From Bdellovibrio svalbardensis (lineage in GTDB: Bacteria; Bdellovibrionota; Bdellovibrionia; Bdellovibrionales; Bdellovibrionaceae): 64,000 nucleotides of DNA. The notes beneath the pieces are model-generated. The model was not told the DNA's origin. It made no database searches and worked only from the letters and a program-made list of their open reading frames with translations. Location: the NCBI RefSeq assembly GCF_029531655.1, contig NZ_JANRMI010000002.1:310001-374000 (forward strand), read 5' to 3'. Position 1 is the stretch's first letter; every line of letters begins with the position of its first letter. Below, one piece after another: positions 1 to 12,300 of this stretch. The position numbers were made by a program, and so were the translations under genes.

Positions 1-890
1 TGGGCCTTCAAAGCTTCAATCAAAATCTGTTTTGCCTGTTTGCCGCCACTGAGTGAATCATTGGCGCCCTTGTCGTTAAAAGTCGCTACCGCAATAAATT
101 CCTGATCCTTCCCCTCAATATGAGCAACAAACCAGCCCAGTCGTTGCTTGAACTCCGGTGGCATAAACCCGGACCCTGTCTTTCCACTGAGTTTGAATCC
201 TCGGGGGGTCATTTCTAAAAAAGTGATTTTGCGAGTGAGGTCCATCGCTGCCTGCGAGGCGGGGAGCTGAGAAGTCCAAAGTTTCTTCATGAAATCAACT
301 TGCTCATAGCCAGAAATCAAAACAGAAGATTTGGGATTTTCATGAGGAACAGGCCCTCCGGTGAGCCAAGCCGTCGTGAGACCGCCAGAGAAGTCGTGGT
401 TTCCATATTGAAATTTATCAAGATAGCTCTGTACTTTTTTGCGCCCCAGTTTTTGTGTAATTCGCTGTGAATACCAAACTACAGATTCTTGCATCCAACT
501 TTTTGCGGTCTGATCTTTATTCCACGCAAGGATGGTGTTCTTCCTGCCATCCCATTTAAAAGTGCTGTCTTCATCTTTCAGGATTCCTGAATCAAAGGCC
601 ATGACCGCCAGTGGAACCTTAAAGGTTGAACAAGGTGAGGTGGGTTGACGGCAGCGAGGGGAGTTGAACTCCTCGACGTAGTCATTGAGCTTCATATCAA
701 AAAGAAGAAAGCAGCCCTCAAGGTCTGCAAATGAGTCGGTCAACATGTTAAATGCGGATGCCATTTGAGGCGGTGGTGGCGGCGCTGGCGGGATATAAAG
801 AGTTGTATCTTTTTTCTCGGCGGTTGATGTGCAGGCGAAAGAGTAAAAGACGACAAAAGATATTAAGAAAGTCTTTGCAAGTTTAACCAT
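1..890 (-). CDS. Class D (OXA-like) beta-lactamase, partial at window edge
   Basis: Serine beta-lactamase or penicillin-binding-type hydrolase that would open beta-lactam rings in the periplasm. The ATG is at 890 and 296 codons are visible before the window ends; the class D domain is nearly complete. Motifs in order: S88-T-F-K91 (acyl-serine motif), S136-V-V138, Y162-G-N164 and K237-T-G239, followed by GWFV, all diagnostic of class D enzymes. The N-terminus is a hydrophobic signal ending SFAC (Cys20), so it may be a lipoprotein, although the position before Cys20 is not an ideal lipobox. A proline-rich stretch (about residues 34-41) links the signal to the catalytic domain. Cysteines at 80 and 87 flank the approach to the active serine. 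It is a single gene with no regulator next to it. The fold assignment is firm; the substrate range cannot be read from sequence. Confidence 0.9.
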   Translation of the reverse strand, partial: MVKLAKTFLISFVVFYSFACTSTAEKKDTTLYIPPAPPPPPQMASAFNMLTDSFADLEGCFLLFDMKLNDYVEEFNSPRCRQPTSPCSTFKVPLAVMAFDSGILKDEDSTFKWDGRKNTILAWNKDQTAKSWMQESVVWYSQRITQKLGRKKVQSYLDKFQYGNHDFSGGLTTAWLTGGPVPHENPKSSVLISGYEQVDFMKKLWTSQLPASQAAMDLTRKITFLEMTPRGFKLSGKTGSGFMPPEFKQRLGWFVAHIEGKDQEFIAVATFNDKGANDSLSGGKQAKQILIEALKA

Positions 891-1080
891 GAAAAGCCTC
901 ATTCAGTCTTGCCAAGAAGTAAGTTGAAGTCGCGGCGTTAGTTCTATTAACTCAATTCTTCAAAAGAGAGACAAGGAGTATTGAGATGCAGAGTCTTCTG
1001 ATGGTTCTGTTGTCGTTTTTCGGGGTTTCTTAACTGGTTGTTTTGTGAATATGCAAAGAACTGGCGGCTGCCTGTAAAAA

Positions 1081-1108
1081 AAAGCCCAGCTCTTGCGAAC
1101 TGGGCTTT
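1081..1108 (-). terminator. Intrinsic terminator of the methylcitrate/citrate synthase gene
   Basis: A 9-bp inverted repeat (AAAGCCCAG / CTGGGCTTT) with a short loop. Read on the minus strand it is followed by a run of T. It lies about 25 bp past the stop of the synthase gene. Confidence 0.85.
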
Positions 1109-1133
1109 TTCAAATCTTTAAATTTAGAAAAGA

Positions 1134-2300
1134 TTATTTTCTTTCTGACAAAGGAACAACTTTACGTTGTTCAGCACCCACGTACTCAGACAATGGACGA
1201 ATGATACGGTTGTCAGCAGTTTGCTCCATGATGTGAGCAGACCAACCCGTTGTACGAGCCATTACGAAGATCGGTGTAAAGAAGTCGATCTCGAAGCCCA
1301 TCATGTAGTAAGCAGGACCCGCTGGGAAATCCAAGTTAGGGTAGATCTTTTTCTTCTCAACCATAACTTTTTCCAAAGCCGTGTACATCTGCATCCATTT
1401 TTGCTCGCCAGTCACATCAGCCATAACTTGCGCATATTTTTTCATAGTTGGAACGCGCGAGTCACCAGAACGGTAAACGCGGTGACCGAAGCCCATCACT
1501 TTTTTCTTATTAGCAAGAGCATCCAACATCCACGCTTCAGCTTTTGCTGGATCCGCGATCTCTTTCATCATGTGCATAACCATCTCATTCGCACCACCGT
1601 GCAAAGGACCTTTTAAGGCACCGATACCTGCAACAGTTGCAGAGTAGATATCAGACTGAGTTGAAGTCACAACACGCGCTGTGAAAGTTGAAGCATTGAA
1701 GCTGTGTTCAGCGTAAAGGATCAAAGAAACGTCAAAAGCTTTAACAACTTCTTTTTGTGGAACTTTACCGAAGCACATGTGGAAGAAGTTTTCTGCCATC
1801 GTCAAATCAGCTTTTGGAGGGATAAAGTCCAAACCTTTTTTGAAACGGTAGTCGGCAGCAACTGCAGTTGGGATCTTAGCAAGCAACATCATGGCTTTAT
1901 CAAGATTTGTTGCAGGAGTCGCATCCCAGATACGTGGATCTTCAGCACCCATGAAAGAAACCGCAGTGCGGATTGAATCCATCGGGTGGCATTTTTGTGG
2001 AAGAGCTTTGATTACGTTCAACAAAGTTGCAGAGATATCACGGTAGCTGCGTTCTTTTTTCGTGAAGTCAGCAAGTTGAGCCGCTGTTGGCAACTCACCA
2101 TTGTACATCAAGAAAGCCACTTCTTCGAAAGAGCAGTTCTCAGCCAAGTCTTGAACTGGGTAACCACGATAGATCAAAGAGTTAGTGTGTGGGTTTACTT
2201 TTGATACTGAAGACGTATCCATAACAACGCCATCAAGACCTTTTTTAACGTTCATTTTCTCTGGTTCAGGCACGTAATCTGGATTGATATATTCAGCCAT
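1134..2300 (-). CDS. prpC: 2-methylcitrate synthase / citrate synthase
   Basis: Condenses oxaloacetate with propionyl-CoA (methylcitrate cycle) or acetyl-CoA (TCA cycle) in the cytosol. The protein has 388 residues, the short type typical of PrpC and Gram-positive-like citrate synthases rather than the ~430-residue proteobacterial GltA. The catalytic triad is visible as H234 (GPLHGGANE), H273 (MGFGHRVYR) and D324 (NLDFPAGP). The N-terminal region (KKGLDGVVMDT and SLIYRGYPVQDL) resembles mycobacterial PrpC as I remember it. The window also carries prpB and prpD, and this gene shares its upstream palindromic element with prpD, which favours a methylcitrate role. The start is supported by GAGG about 7 nt before ATG. 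The gene is monocistronic with its own terminator. It could instead be the only citrate synthase, or act in both pathways. Confidence 0.88.
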   Translation of the reverse strand: MAEYINPDYVPEPEKMNVKKGLDGVVMDTSSVSKVNPHTNSLIYRGYPVQDLAENCSFEEVAFLMYNGELPTAAQLADFTKKERSYRDISATLLNVIKALPQKCHPMDSIRTAVSFMGAEDPRIWDATPATNLDKAMMLLAKIPTAVAADYRFKKGLDFIPPKADLTMAENFFHMCFGKVPQKEVVKAFDVSLILYAEHSFNASTFTARVVTSTQSDIYSATVAGIGALKGPLHGGANEMVMHMMKEIADPAKAEAWMLDALANKKKVMGFGHRVYRSGDSRVPTMKKYAQVMADVTGEQKWMQMYTALEKVMVEKKKIYPNLDFPAGPAYYMMGFEIDFFTPIFVMARTTGWSAHIMEQTADNRIIRPLSEYVGAEQRKVVPLSERK

Positions 2301-2312
2301 TTTTTCCTCTTG

Positions 2313-2350
2313 GGTACGCCGTACCTTTTTGAGGCTCAGCGTGTTAATTT
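2313..2350 (-). promoter_or_regulatory. Palindromic upstream element, copy 1 (before prpC)
   Basis: The perfect palindrome GGTACGCCGTACC at 2313-2325 lies 12 bp before the prpC ATG, immediately upstream of the ribosome-binding site. The next ~25 bp, through an A5 tract (minus strand) and TGAGCCTC, is almost identical to the sequence before prpD (20736-20774). This shared block is most simply an operator or promoter element for a dimeric regulator. The regulator is not identifiable here. Confidence 0.6.
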
Positions 2351-2541
2351 TATGAAAATGTAATGGCTAAAACTAGTCCCTGGCATCCTTTGGGTCAAGA
2401 ACGGAGCTGCTGAAGTATTCTACTTCCGGCGCTGGTGGCGCATCGTTTCCTCGAAAATGCTTGAAATTTGGGATGTCGATACGCCGTGTTGGAGTTGAAT
2501 TGGATTGTGGTTGGCTTGTTGCCATTTTTTGAGGGGCGGAT

Positions 2542-2856
2542 TTACTTTCCAGATGATGGAAAATAAGGAATTTCTATCACCGCACGCATTCCGTTTCGTG
2601 ACATCATCGCGCCGATAATATGGCGAACGGCGGTGATGTTTTTTCCTTTCGTACCGATAACGCGACCGAGGGCCTGAGGTGTGCAATCCACCTGATAGAC
2701 GACGGTCTTTTCACCAACATAAAACTTCACAGCCAGAGTCTCCTCAGAGCCAACAAGTTCCGCCAACAAATGATGAAGAATGTTGCGAATTCTTTCATGG
2801 GCATCTGTTGTCGCAGAAGTTCTATTTACTACTTTCACAACTGGTACTGAGCTCAT
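2542..2856 (-). CDS. KH-domain RNA-binding protein (KhpA-like)
   Basis: A 104-residue protein with a single type II KH domain in its C-terminal two thirds. The GxxG nucleic-acid-binding loop is visible as IGTKGKNI after the VDCTPQALGRV strand-helix. KhpA/YlqC proteins bind RNA broadly and take part in sRNA biology and cell-length control in Gram-positives. The usual length is 75-80 residues, so this protein has an N-terminal extension of about 25 residues. AGAGGA lies 7-8 nt before the ATG. A small hypothetical gene lies 17 bp upstream in the same direction, so the two may be co-transcribed. No partner (KhpB/Jag) is seen in the window. Confidence 0.8.
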   Translation of the reverse strand: MSSVPVVKVVNRTSATTDAHERIRNILHHLLAELVGSEETLAVKFYVGEKTVVYQVDCTPQALGRVIGTKGKNITAVRHIIGAMMSRNGMRAVIEIPYFPSSGK

Positions 2857-2873
2857 TGCATTTTCCTCTTTTT

Positions 2874-3071
2874 TTAAAGCTCATCATCGGAAATGTATTT
2901 AAACAATGTCTCATTGATAGAGTCCTGAATTCTTTGATCCCCATAATCCTTGGGAACATCGCCGTGAAAGTGGTGCTTCATGAAAAGCCGGAAGCACTTA
3001 TCAGTCGGGGTTTTTACGTCTCTGTAATAAACGCTCAAAATTGCGAGATTCCTTTCCGATACTTTCAACAT
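2874..3071 (-). CDS. Small hypothetical protein (65 aa)
   Basis: A short charged open frame just upstream of the KH-domain gene with 17 bp between them. I recognise no domain. It lacks a clear Shine-Dalgarno site, and its start codon overlaps the start of the oppositely oriented lipoprotein gene at 3070. It could be a real small gene co-transcribed with the KH-domain gene, or a chance frame. The C-terminus is acidic (SDDEL) and there is no signal peptide or membrane segment. Confidence 0.4.
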   Translation of the reverse strand: MLKVSERNLAILSVYYRDVKTPTDKCFRLFMKHHFHGDVPKDYGDQRIQDSINETLFKYISDDEL

Positions 3072-3354
3072 GGCAGTGTTTTGGGACTTTTGGAAATTCT
3101 TAACCCTAGCTTTTGTTGCAGCTCTTCTGAGTGCCTGCAGTATCGAGGCTTCTTTAGAGGCTCTGAGTCCTCAATTTTTTCAAACGACTGTGGAATCGGG
3201 AGCGACCCGAGTTTCGACGTTCAAGGCTTCGGGGACCGAGTTCAGTTCCAAGTCAGTTTCTGGCGATGGCAGATACAAAGTTAAAAGTACGGTGGGGCCG
3301 ATGGTCAGTCATCTTAAAGTGCGCAGCGGAATTTATGATGTGGATTTAAACTAG
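3070..3354 (+). CDS. Small lipoprotein upstream of the giant fibre gene
   Basis: A 94-residue protein with a textbook lipoprotein signal: hydrophobic stretch FLTLAFVAALLSAC with lipobox LSAC at about residue 23. The mature part is about 70 residues, Ser/Thr/Val-rich and probably beta-structured; I recognise no family. Its TAG stop (3352-3354) overlaps the AGGCGG ribosome-binding site of the giant fibre gene, so the two are tightly coupled. Association suggests an outer-membrane anchor or assembly partner of the fibre; this is inference. No strong Shine-Dalgarno site precedes the ATG at 3070, and a GTG at 3076 is an alternative start. Confidence 0.65.
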   Translation: MAVFWDFWKFLTLAFVAALLSACSIEASLEALSPQFFQTTVESGATRVSTFKASGTEFSSKSVSGDGRYKVKSTVGPMVSHLKVRSGIYDVDLN

Positions 3355-3364
3355 GCGGTTGTTG

Positions 3365-6300
3365 ATGAAGCTAACTCTGGTCACTTATATTTTGACGTTA
3401 GGTGTATCCAATGCCTGGGCCAATCCTGTCGGCGTGCACTTAAGTGGACATATCAGTAACAGTGCAACAGGTACTTCTTTAAATGCGACCAACGTAGACT
3501 TTGTCGTTAAGGTCTTGAGCCCCGGAGGCTGTCTTCTTTATTCCGAAAATCACTTAGGCAAAGATCTTTCACAGACCTCGGGCAACTTCGATATCGACAT
3601 CGGGACAGGTTCGACGGCTTACAACGTCTATGACGGAGTGACTCCGCAAAGTACTGCGTCCGTGGTAAAAGTTTTTGATAAGGCGGCACCTGCGCTGTCT
3701 GGCTTAACTAATGTAGATACCGGGGGATGTCCTGGTGGTGTGTACACTCCTGCTGCGAATGATTTGCGCCAAGTGCGTATTGAGTTTGATGCCCATGATG
3801 GCCTTGGTGTGCAGATCATTCAGCCATATCATAAGGTAACGAATATTCCATTTGCTTTGCTTGCAGAAAAAGCCGGCGATTCTGAAAGTCTTCAAGGTAA
3901 AGTGGCTAGTGATTTCGTTTTGAATTCGGATCTTGCAACTGTAGTTCCTGAAAATGAAACCGATCCTTCTGTGAAGGCGTTCGCAAAAGCGAATTTGCCT
4001 TCATGTAATGCGGGCGAGGTCTTGAAAGCCTCAGGTGGAGTTCTGACTTGCGTGAGTGCTGGTGGTTCAGTTGCTGTGGCAACGACGACTTCGACGGGTA
4101 TGGTGCAAGTGGGCAGTGGTCTTTCGGTCGACGGTGTTGGTTTATTGACGACAGATAATGCAGTTATCAAGGCTGGTTTGGGGCTGGCGATCCCGGATGT
4201 TTCAGGATTGCAGACAGCTTTGAATGACCGTGTTTTGTATTCGCAAATGCCGTCCTGTACTGCTGGGCAAACTTGGACTTTCGTTTCCCCGGTGGGTGGG
4301 TTTGTTTGTACATCGACATCGATCACAGCCTCGCAGGTGAGTGACTTTAGTACCGCAGTGGATGCAAGGATTGCTGCCGATACAACCAAGTTGCCTTTAA
4401 GCGGTGGCACCATGAGTGGTGCGATTGATATGAATGGTCAGAATTTGACCTTAACGGGTTACATCACGATGAACCCTTCGAAGTCATTGCATTTATCAAA
4501 CAATGCTGTGGATCCAGTGGGATTAACTCCTGCCGATAAAGGTAAAGTTTGGTTCAACTCGACAAGTAACGAGATTAAATACTGGGACGGCACGCAGGCT
4601 AAAGTCATAGGGACTGCAGGGGCTGGTCTTCAATCAATGAATGGCTTGAGTGACAACACTCAGACTTTTGCAACGGGCTCGAGCGGATCTGATTTCAATA
4701 TCAATTCAGCTTCTGGAGTTCACACATTCAATATCCCAAGTGCTTCTGCATCGAATCGCGGCCTTTTGACAGCAGCGGACTATACAGCCTTTTCGAATAA
4801 ACTTTCTGCAGTGAGTGGCAGTGCTTTGCCTGCCGCGCAAATTTGGGTGGGTAATGCCGGCGGGAATGCCGCAGCTGTTTCGCTCAGTGGTGATGTGACG
4901 ATTGATAATGCAGGTGTTGCGACTTTGAAAAGCACGGGCACTGCGGGTACTTACTATAAAGTAACGACAGATGCCCAAGGTCGTGTCTCAAGTGGTGTTG
5001 CGACACTGGCTGTTTCAGATGTGACAAGCCTACAAACGAGTTTAGATGCGAAAGTCCCGTACTCGCAGCTTTCAACTTGTACTGATAATCAAACTTTGAA
5101 ATTCATTTCCCCAGTGGGTGGTTTTTCTTGCGTGAACATCGCGATCACCGCTTCGCAGGTAACTGACTTCAGTACAGCAGTGGATGCGCGAATTGCTGCA
5201 GACACTACAAAATTGCCTGTAGCTGGCGGAACGATGACGGGCACCTTGAATATGGGTGGCCAAGATATCACGAATGCGGGCAATGTTTCATTGGCTTCTA
5301 ATAAGAATCTGCAACTGGGTTCTTATGCGGCCGATCCATCCACAGCAGGCTGGGGAGCAACAGAAAAAGGTCGTACTTGGTTTAATACCACCAGTAATCA
5401 GATTAAGTACTGGGATGGATCTTCAGTTCAAGCCTTGGGAATTTCGGGAGCCGGCTTAACTTCATTCAATGGCCAAGTTGGTTCGACTCAAACTTTGGCC
5501 GTTCCAGGTACATCAGGTGCTGCTCCAAACTGGTCGTCATCAGGCAATGTTCATACGTTGAATATTCCATTGGCTTCTTCGGCGGGGTCGACGGCGGGTC
5601 TTTTAAGTAAAGCTGATTACGATTCGTTTGTGGCGAAGCAGCCTGCTGGTAACTACGTCACGGCTTTGACAGGTGATGTGACTGCGGCGGGGCCTGGCTC
5701 TGCGGCAGCGACAATTGCCGCGAATGCAATCACAACAGGCAAAATCTTAGACGGCACTATTTTAGGTGCTGATTTGAATTTCACGGGCGTGAACACCGCA
5801 ACTTCTGGAATTGCGGTTGTTGATTCCACGGGCAAGTTTAATAACTTTGCCTGCTCCACCTCAGGCCACATTGCAACGTGGACGGCGACAGGTTGGACAT
5901 GTCAAGCTCCCGCAACAAATGGAACTGTGACGAATGTTGCGACGGGTACTGGATTAACCGGTGGTCCAATTACAGGAACTGGTACGATTTCTTTGGCTAG
6001 TACTGCGGTGACTGCGGCTTCTTATGGTTCTGCAACTCAAGTGGGAACATTTACGGTGGATGCTCAAGGTCGTTTGACTGCTGCATCGAATGTAACAGTA
6101 ACTCCATCTTGGTCTTCGATCACGGGAACTCCGACAACACTCAGTGGTTACGGAATCACGGATGGCGTGCAAAATAGTGGTGGCACTCCAAGTATGCAAA
6201 CGGGAACGTTGGCAGCTCGTCCTGCTTTTGGAACTGCGGGCAGAATCTATATCGCTTCTGACACGAATACGATCTATCGCGATACGGGTTCTACATGGGT

Positions 6301-9300
6301 TGCAATTGGTGACGGTACCGGAGCTGGTGGCACGGTCAGTAACGTTTCCAGTTCGACTGCTGATATCAGTGTGGCAACAGGAACGACAACACCGGTGTTG
6401 ACTTTGAACTCAGGGACAACTGGTGGCGGTAGTGATGCGAATAAGATCGCGAAACTTGATGCGAGTGGTTTGCTGGCTCCAGCGATGATTCCGTCCATTG
6501 ATGCTGCGAAAATTTCGTCTGGAACATTGCCAGTCGCTCGTGGTGGTACAAATTCAGCAGCAGCATTGACAAATAATAAAGTCATGGTTTCAAGTGGTGG
6601 CGCGATTGTCGAGGCAGCGGCGATAACTGCAAATAAAGCTTTGATTTCGGATGCTAATGGTATTCCAACTCACTCGACAGTGACGAATACAGAACTTGGC
6701 TACTTATCAGGTGTCACTTCAGCAGTTCAAACTCAGTTGAATGCGAAGTCTTCATCTACTGGTTGGTCGAACTACAGCGTCATTGCAACGAACGGTTCGG
6801 GCACCATGACTGCGGTTACAGGTTCTGCAGTTGGAAGTATTTTGCAGTATTCTGCAACTGGTCCGGTGTATTCAACAGCAACTTATCCAAGTTCAACAAC
6901 AGCAAATCAGTTGTTGTTCTCTTCAGCGAACAACGTTGTGGGTGGATTAACTTCTGCCAATGACTCAGTTCTTTTAACGAATGGTACTGGTGTGCCGGCT
7001 TGGTCGGCAAAGACAGCTGATGCATTCACGCAGTACGCTTTGTTGGCAGGTCGTGCTGGTGGTCAGTCAATTAATGGTGGAACAGCGGCAAGTAATAATT
7101 TGACGTTAGATTCTACAGCGAATGCAACTAAGGGTTATGTTCTTATCAACCCAACAGGCGGCAATGTTGGTGTTGGAACTGCGACTCCAGCGATCAAACT
7201 CGATGTTGCGGGTGCGGTTCGTGTTGGTACGGATGCAACAGCCTGTGCGGCAGGTGTTGCAGGCGCGATCCGTTATAACGGTGGTAATGTCGAGTATTGT
7301 AATGGAACTGCGTGGACTGCTTTTGCGGCGAGTGGTGCTGGGATTACTTCGTTTAATGGTATGACGGGTAATACGCAAACGTTGGCGGTACCAGGCACAA
7401 CTGGGAATGCTCCTAATTGGTCATCGGCTTCGAATATTCACACTTTGAATATTCCGATGGCGAATACTGGCTCGGTAACAGCGGGTCTTATTAGTAAAAC
7501 TGAATATGACAACTTCAATACAAAATTGGGAACTGGATCAACATTCTCTGGTGACGTGTCTGGAACTTACAACGCGATGTCAGTGGATAGAATTAAAGGC
7601 AAAGCGGTTAGTGCAACTGCGCCAACTGATACTCAGTTCTTAGTCTATAACAATGGTGCGACTCAGTATGCTCCCGTGAGCATGTCTGGCGACGCGACAA
7701 TGGCGAATACTGGTGCTGTGACTTTGAAAAACACTGGTACTGCTGGAACATACACTAAAGTCACAACAGACGCCCAAGGTCGTGTGACTTCAGGAACTAC
7801 TTTAGTAGCTGCCGACATTCCAGGATTAGATTGGACTAAGATTACTTCCGGTATACCAACTACACTAAGTGGTCATGGAATCACTGATGGCGTACAAAAC
7901 AATGGTGGCACTCCAAGTATGCAAACAGGAACGTTTGCGGCTCGTCCAGCATTTGGAACTGCGGGCAGAATCTATATCGCTTCTGATACGAACACAATCT
8001 ATCGCGATACAGGTGCAGCTTGGGTTGCGATCGGTGATGGTGCCGGTGCAGGCACTGTGACTTCGATCACAGCTGGAACTGGCTTAACGGGTGGTACGAT
8101 CACCTCAGCTGGAACTATTGGCTTAGGCACAGAGTTGACGGGATTGAATGGACTTTCAACAACTGGTTTCGTTAAGCGTACTGGCGCTGGTACATATACC
8201 ACCGCGGCAGCAAGTTTAACGGCTGATGTTTCAGGTGTTTTGCCGGTTGCAAACGGTGGTACAAATTCTTCGACAGCTTTGACTAATAACAAAGTGATGG
8301 TTTCAAGTGGTGGTGCAATTGTTGAGGCCACTGCAATTACTGCAAACAGAGCGTTGATTTCGGATGCGAGTGGCATTCCAACTCACTCTGCGGTGACGAA
8401 TACTGAGCTTGGCTATCTGTCAGGTGTTACTTCTGCAGTTCAAACTCAGCTGAATGCAAAATCATCTTCAACTGGCTGGTCAAATTATAGTGTTATTGCA
8501 ACGAATGGTTCCGGGACGATGACAGCAGTCACTGGCTCTGTAAACGGTTCGATCTTGCAATATTCTGCGACGGGTCCGGTTTATTCTACGGCTTCTTATC
8601 CAGGTACAACGACCGCAAATCAATTGTTGTTCTCTTCAGCTAATAACGTGGTTGGTGGTTTGACATCGGCGAATGACTCAGTTCTTTTAACGAATGGTAC
8701 TGGTGTGCCTGCTTGGGCTGCAAAAACAGCAGATACTTTCACTCAATACGCGCTATTGGCAGGTCGTGCTGGTGGGCAGGTGTTGAATGGTGGAACAGCG
8801 GCAAGCAATAACTTGACGTTGGATTCGACAAACAATGCTACTAAGGGTTATGTTCTGCTAAATCCAACTGGCGGTAATGTTGGTATCGGCACTGCGACTC
8901 CTGCGATCAAACTCGATGTGGCCGGTGCGGTTCGTGTCGGTACTGATGCCACAGCCTGCGCGGCGGGTGTTGCGGGTGCGATTCGATATAACGGCGGCAA
9001 CGTTGAGTATTGTAATGGAACCGCTTGGACGGCCTTTGCAGCAAGCGGAGCGGGAATCACTTCATTGAATGGATTGATAGCTGGTACACAAACATTTGCG
9101 ATTGGTACAACTGGAAACTCGCCAGCATTCACCTCCGCAACAAGCACTCATACGTTGAATATTCCAATGGCATCGGCATCGGGAACGGTAACGGCGGGTT
9201 TGTTAAGTAATACTGATTGGACGACATTCAACAATAAACTTGGAACGGCTTCGACATTCTCTGGTGACGTGTCTGGGACATCCAGCACGATGTCAGTGGA

Positions 9301-12300
9301 TAAAATCAAAGGTAAAGCGGTTAGTGCTACTGCGCCTACTGACACTCAGTTCCTCGTCTATAACAACGGTGCCACTCAATATGCTCCGGTGAGTATGTCG
9401 GGTGATGCAACGATGGCAAACACCGGTGCGGTGACTTTGAAAAACACCGGCACCGCTGGAACATACACGAAAGTTACTACAGATGCTCAAGGTCGTGTGA
9501 CTTCTGGTACCACTCTGGCAGCTGCGGATATTCCAGGACTGGATTGGACTAAGATTACTTCTGGTAAGCCGACAACAATTGCGGGCTATGGAATCACAGA
9601 TGCAATTTCTAATCTGGGTGGTACGCCAAGCGTGCAAACGGGGCTATTAGCTTCACGTCCTGCATTTGGCATCGCCGGCAGATTGTATATCGCTTCAGAT
9701 AACAACACGATCTATCGCGATACGGGTGCAGCTTGGGTTGCGATTGGTGATGGTGCTGGTACAGGTACTGTGACTTCGATCACTGCAGGAACTGGTTTAA
9801 CTGGCGGTACAATCACTGCGACAGGGACCATTGGTTTAGGTACAGAGTTGACTGGATTGAATGGTCTTGCGACGACGGGGTTTGTAAAAAGAACCGGCGC
9901 GGGCGCTTATTCAGCAGTGACAAGCGTGGGCTTGTCATCCGACGTGACGGGAACGTTGCCGGTAGCAAATGGTGGTACTAATTCTTCGACGGCATTAACG
10001 AATAATCAGCTGATGTATTCAGGCGCTGGTGCGATTAAAGAGCTAGGCGCGATGACTGACGGTCAAATCGTTGTCGGTAAAAACGCCAGTGCTCCGCAAA
10101 TCGTTTCTATGAGCGGTGATGTGACTGTTTCGAATACCGGCGTAACGACTGTTGGAAAAGTCAATGGCACCACAGTTACAGGTGTGGGTTTAGCAACAAA
10201 TAATATTTTGCAGAACACAGGATCAGCGATAACTGCGAATAGCGTTTTAGTCAGTAACGGCACGGCCACAGGTGTAACCGCATTGACCAGCCCAGCAAGT
10301 GGTGTGTTGACATCTTCAGGGACAGTTCCCTCTTGGTCGACTTCTTTGCCGGCAACGATGGGTGGTACGGGACAGACTAGCTTTGCGGTTGGTGATTTGT
10401 TGTATGCTTCAACAACGACTGCGATGTCTCGCTTGCCTGCTACAACATCCGGTTATGTTTTAACTAGTAACGGTGCGGGTACTGCACCAAGTTGGCAGGC
10501 AGTTTCTGGTGTTATCGCAGGATTGACTGCGGGCCGAGTGACTTTGTCTACGGCCGCTAATTCAGTAGGTGATAGTCCGAACTTTACATTCAACTCATCA
10601 TCTGGCGCGATGGCGATCGGTGGTACTACACCAGCCTTTACATCTGCAGGTGCATTGACTGTGCAGGGCGCTTCAGGTTCTGCAACAACTGTGGGTAACT
10701 CGGGTACGACTTCTAGCTTGGTATTGCAATCTGGTTCTGGTGGTGTTTCTTTAGCGGGCAATACTTCGATTTCGGGTGCAAATACCTTCGCAACGGGTAC
10801 TGGTGCGGTGAGCTTGAATGGTGCGACGACGGTTGCTGCCAATCAAAACTTAACGATGGCTTCTGGTACGGGTGTTCATACACAGACCTTTACTGGGACA
10901 ACAACGGATGCGGCCTCGATCATCGCGAACTCATTGACGACAGGAACAGCGCTGAATTTGACTTCTTCAAGTGCAAGTTTAAATTCAACGGATGGTTTGT
11001 TGTATGTGGCGAACACGGGTGCTTCAACCTCTGGAATGGTTGCCAGAATTCAGTCGAACTCTACCGCAGGGACAGGTTTGACGGTATTAGCAAGCGGCAA
11101 CGTGGGTGTTGGCACAGTAGCTCCGAGTGCGGCTCTTGAAGTTGCGGGCCAAGTTAAAATCACTGGCGGTACTCCGGGCGCAGGCAAAGTGTTGACTTCA
11201 GATGCGGCGGGTTTGGCGACCTGGGCAACTCCTGGTGGTGGCGGAGCTCTCTCTGCGATCACGGCGGCAACCGCAACAAATACCATCGACAACTTAAACT
11301 TCGGTCAAATCTGGAACTGGTCAACGGCGACGACGCAAAGTCCGCTGAGTATTTCCGCGAATGCTTTAACAACCGGCAGCTTGTTAAACTTGACGACTTC
11401 AAATGCATCTGTGAATTCTACGAATGGTTTGTTGTATATTGCGAATACAAGTGCAGCGACGACCGGTACAGTTGCACGGATTCAGTCGAGCTCTGCCAGT
11501 GGCTCTGGTTTAACAGTTCTTGCGAATGGCAACGTCGGTATCGGGGTTGCCGCACCAGGAAAGAACTTGCATGTCTTGGGCTCAAGTCCAACGATTAAGT
11601 TAGAGGCAAGTAGTGGTAGTGCATATTTGGATCTTTCAGCTGGTGTAACGAGCAACAGTTTTACTCGCTATATGTCTCAAAACCAAAGTCGTTGGGAGGT
11701 GGGAAAAGAGCCAACCGCGGAAACCGGTTCTGATGCGGGAAGCGATTTCGTGATCAACAGGATTAGCGATGCAGGCGGTAGCCTTGGGACAGCGCTATTT
11801 ATTAAGCGATTAAATGGTAATATCGGAATCGGTACGACAGCACCAGGTGCAGCCTTAGATGTTAAAGGCGCAATTCGTATGTCCGGCTCAACTTCGGGCT
11901 ACACGGGATTCCAACCATCATCCGCTGCTGGTTCAACAGTTTGGACGTTGCCAAATATTGATGGCACGAACGGTCAGGTCCTGCGAACAAATGGATCTGG
12001 TGGGCTTTCTTGGCTGACGCCAGTTACCAGCTCTACGGGCTTTGTCAACGGTGGAAATAGCTTTGGTAGTATCGCAAGGATTGGAACTAACGATGCCTAT
12101 GATTTTGCACTGGCAGCTTCTGGCGTAACAACGATGACGTTGATCGCTTCTTCCGGTAACGTCGCAATTGGAACAACCAACGCCTCAGAAAAGCTTCATG
12201 TCCGTGGCGCCAATGGAGCTAATATTTCGGCCGACAATTTTGGGGAACAATTCACTGAGTTTTTGTTTAAAAATAATGATATCGCGAAAGCCAATATAAT

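Noticed and set aside
1167-2204. Plus-strand open frames opposite prpC
   Set aside because: Shadow frames of the citrate-synthase-type gene, with no ribosome-binding site or recognisable product.
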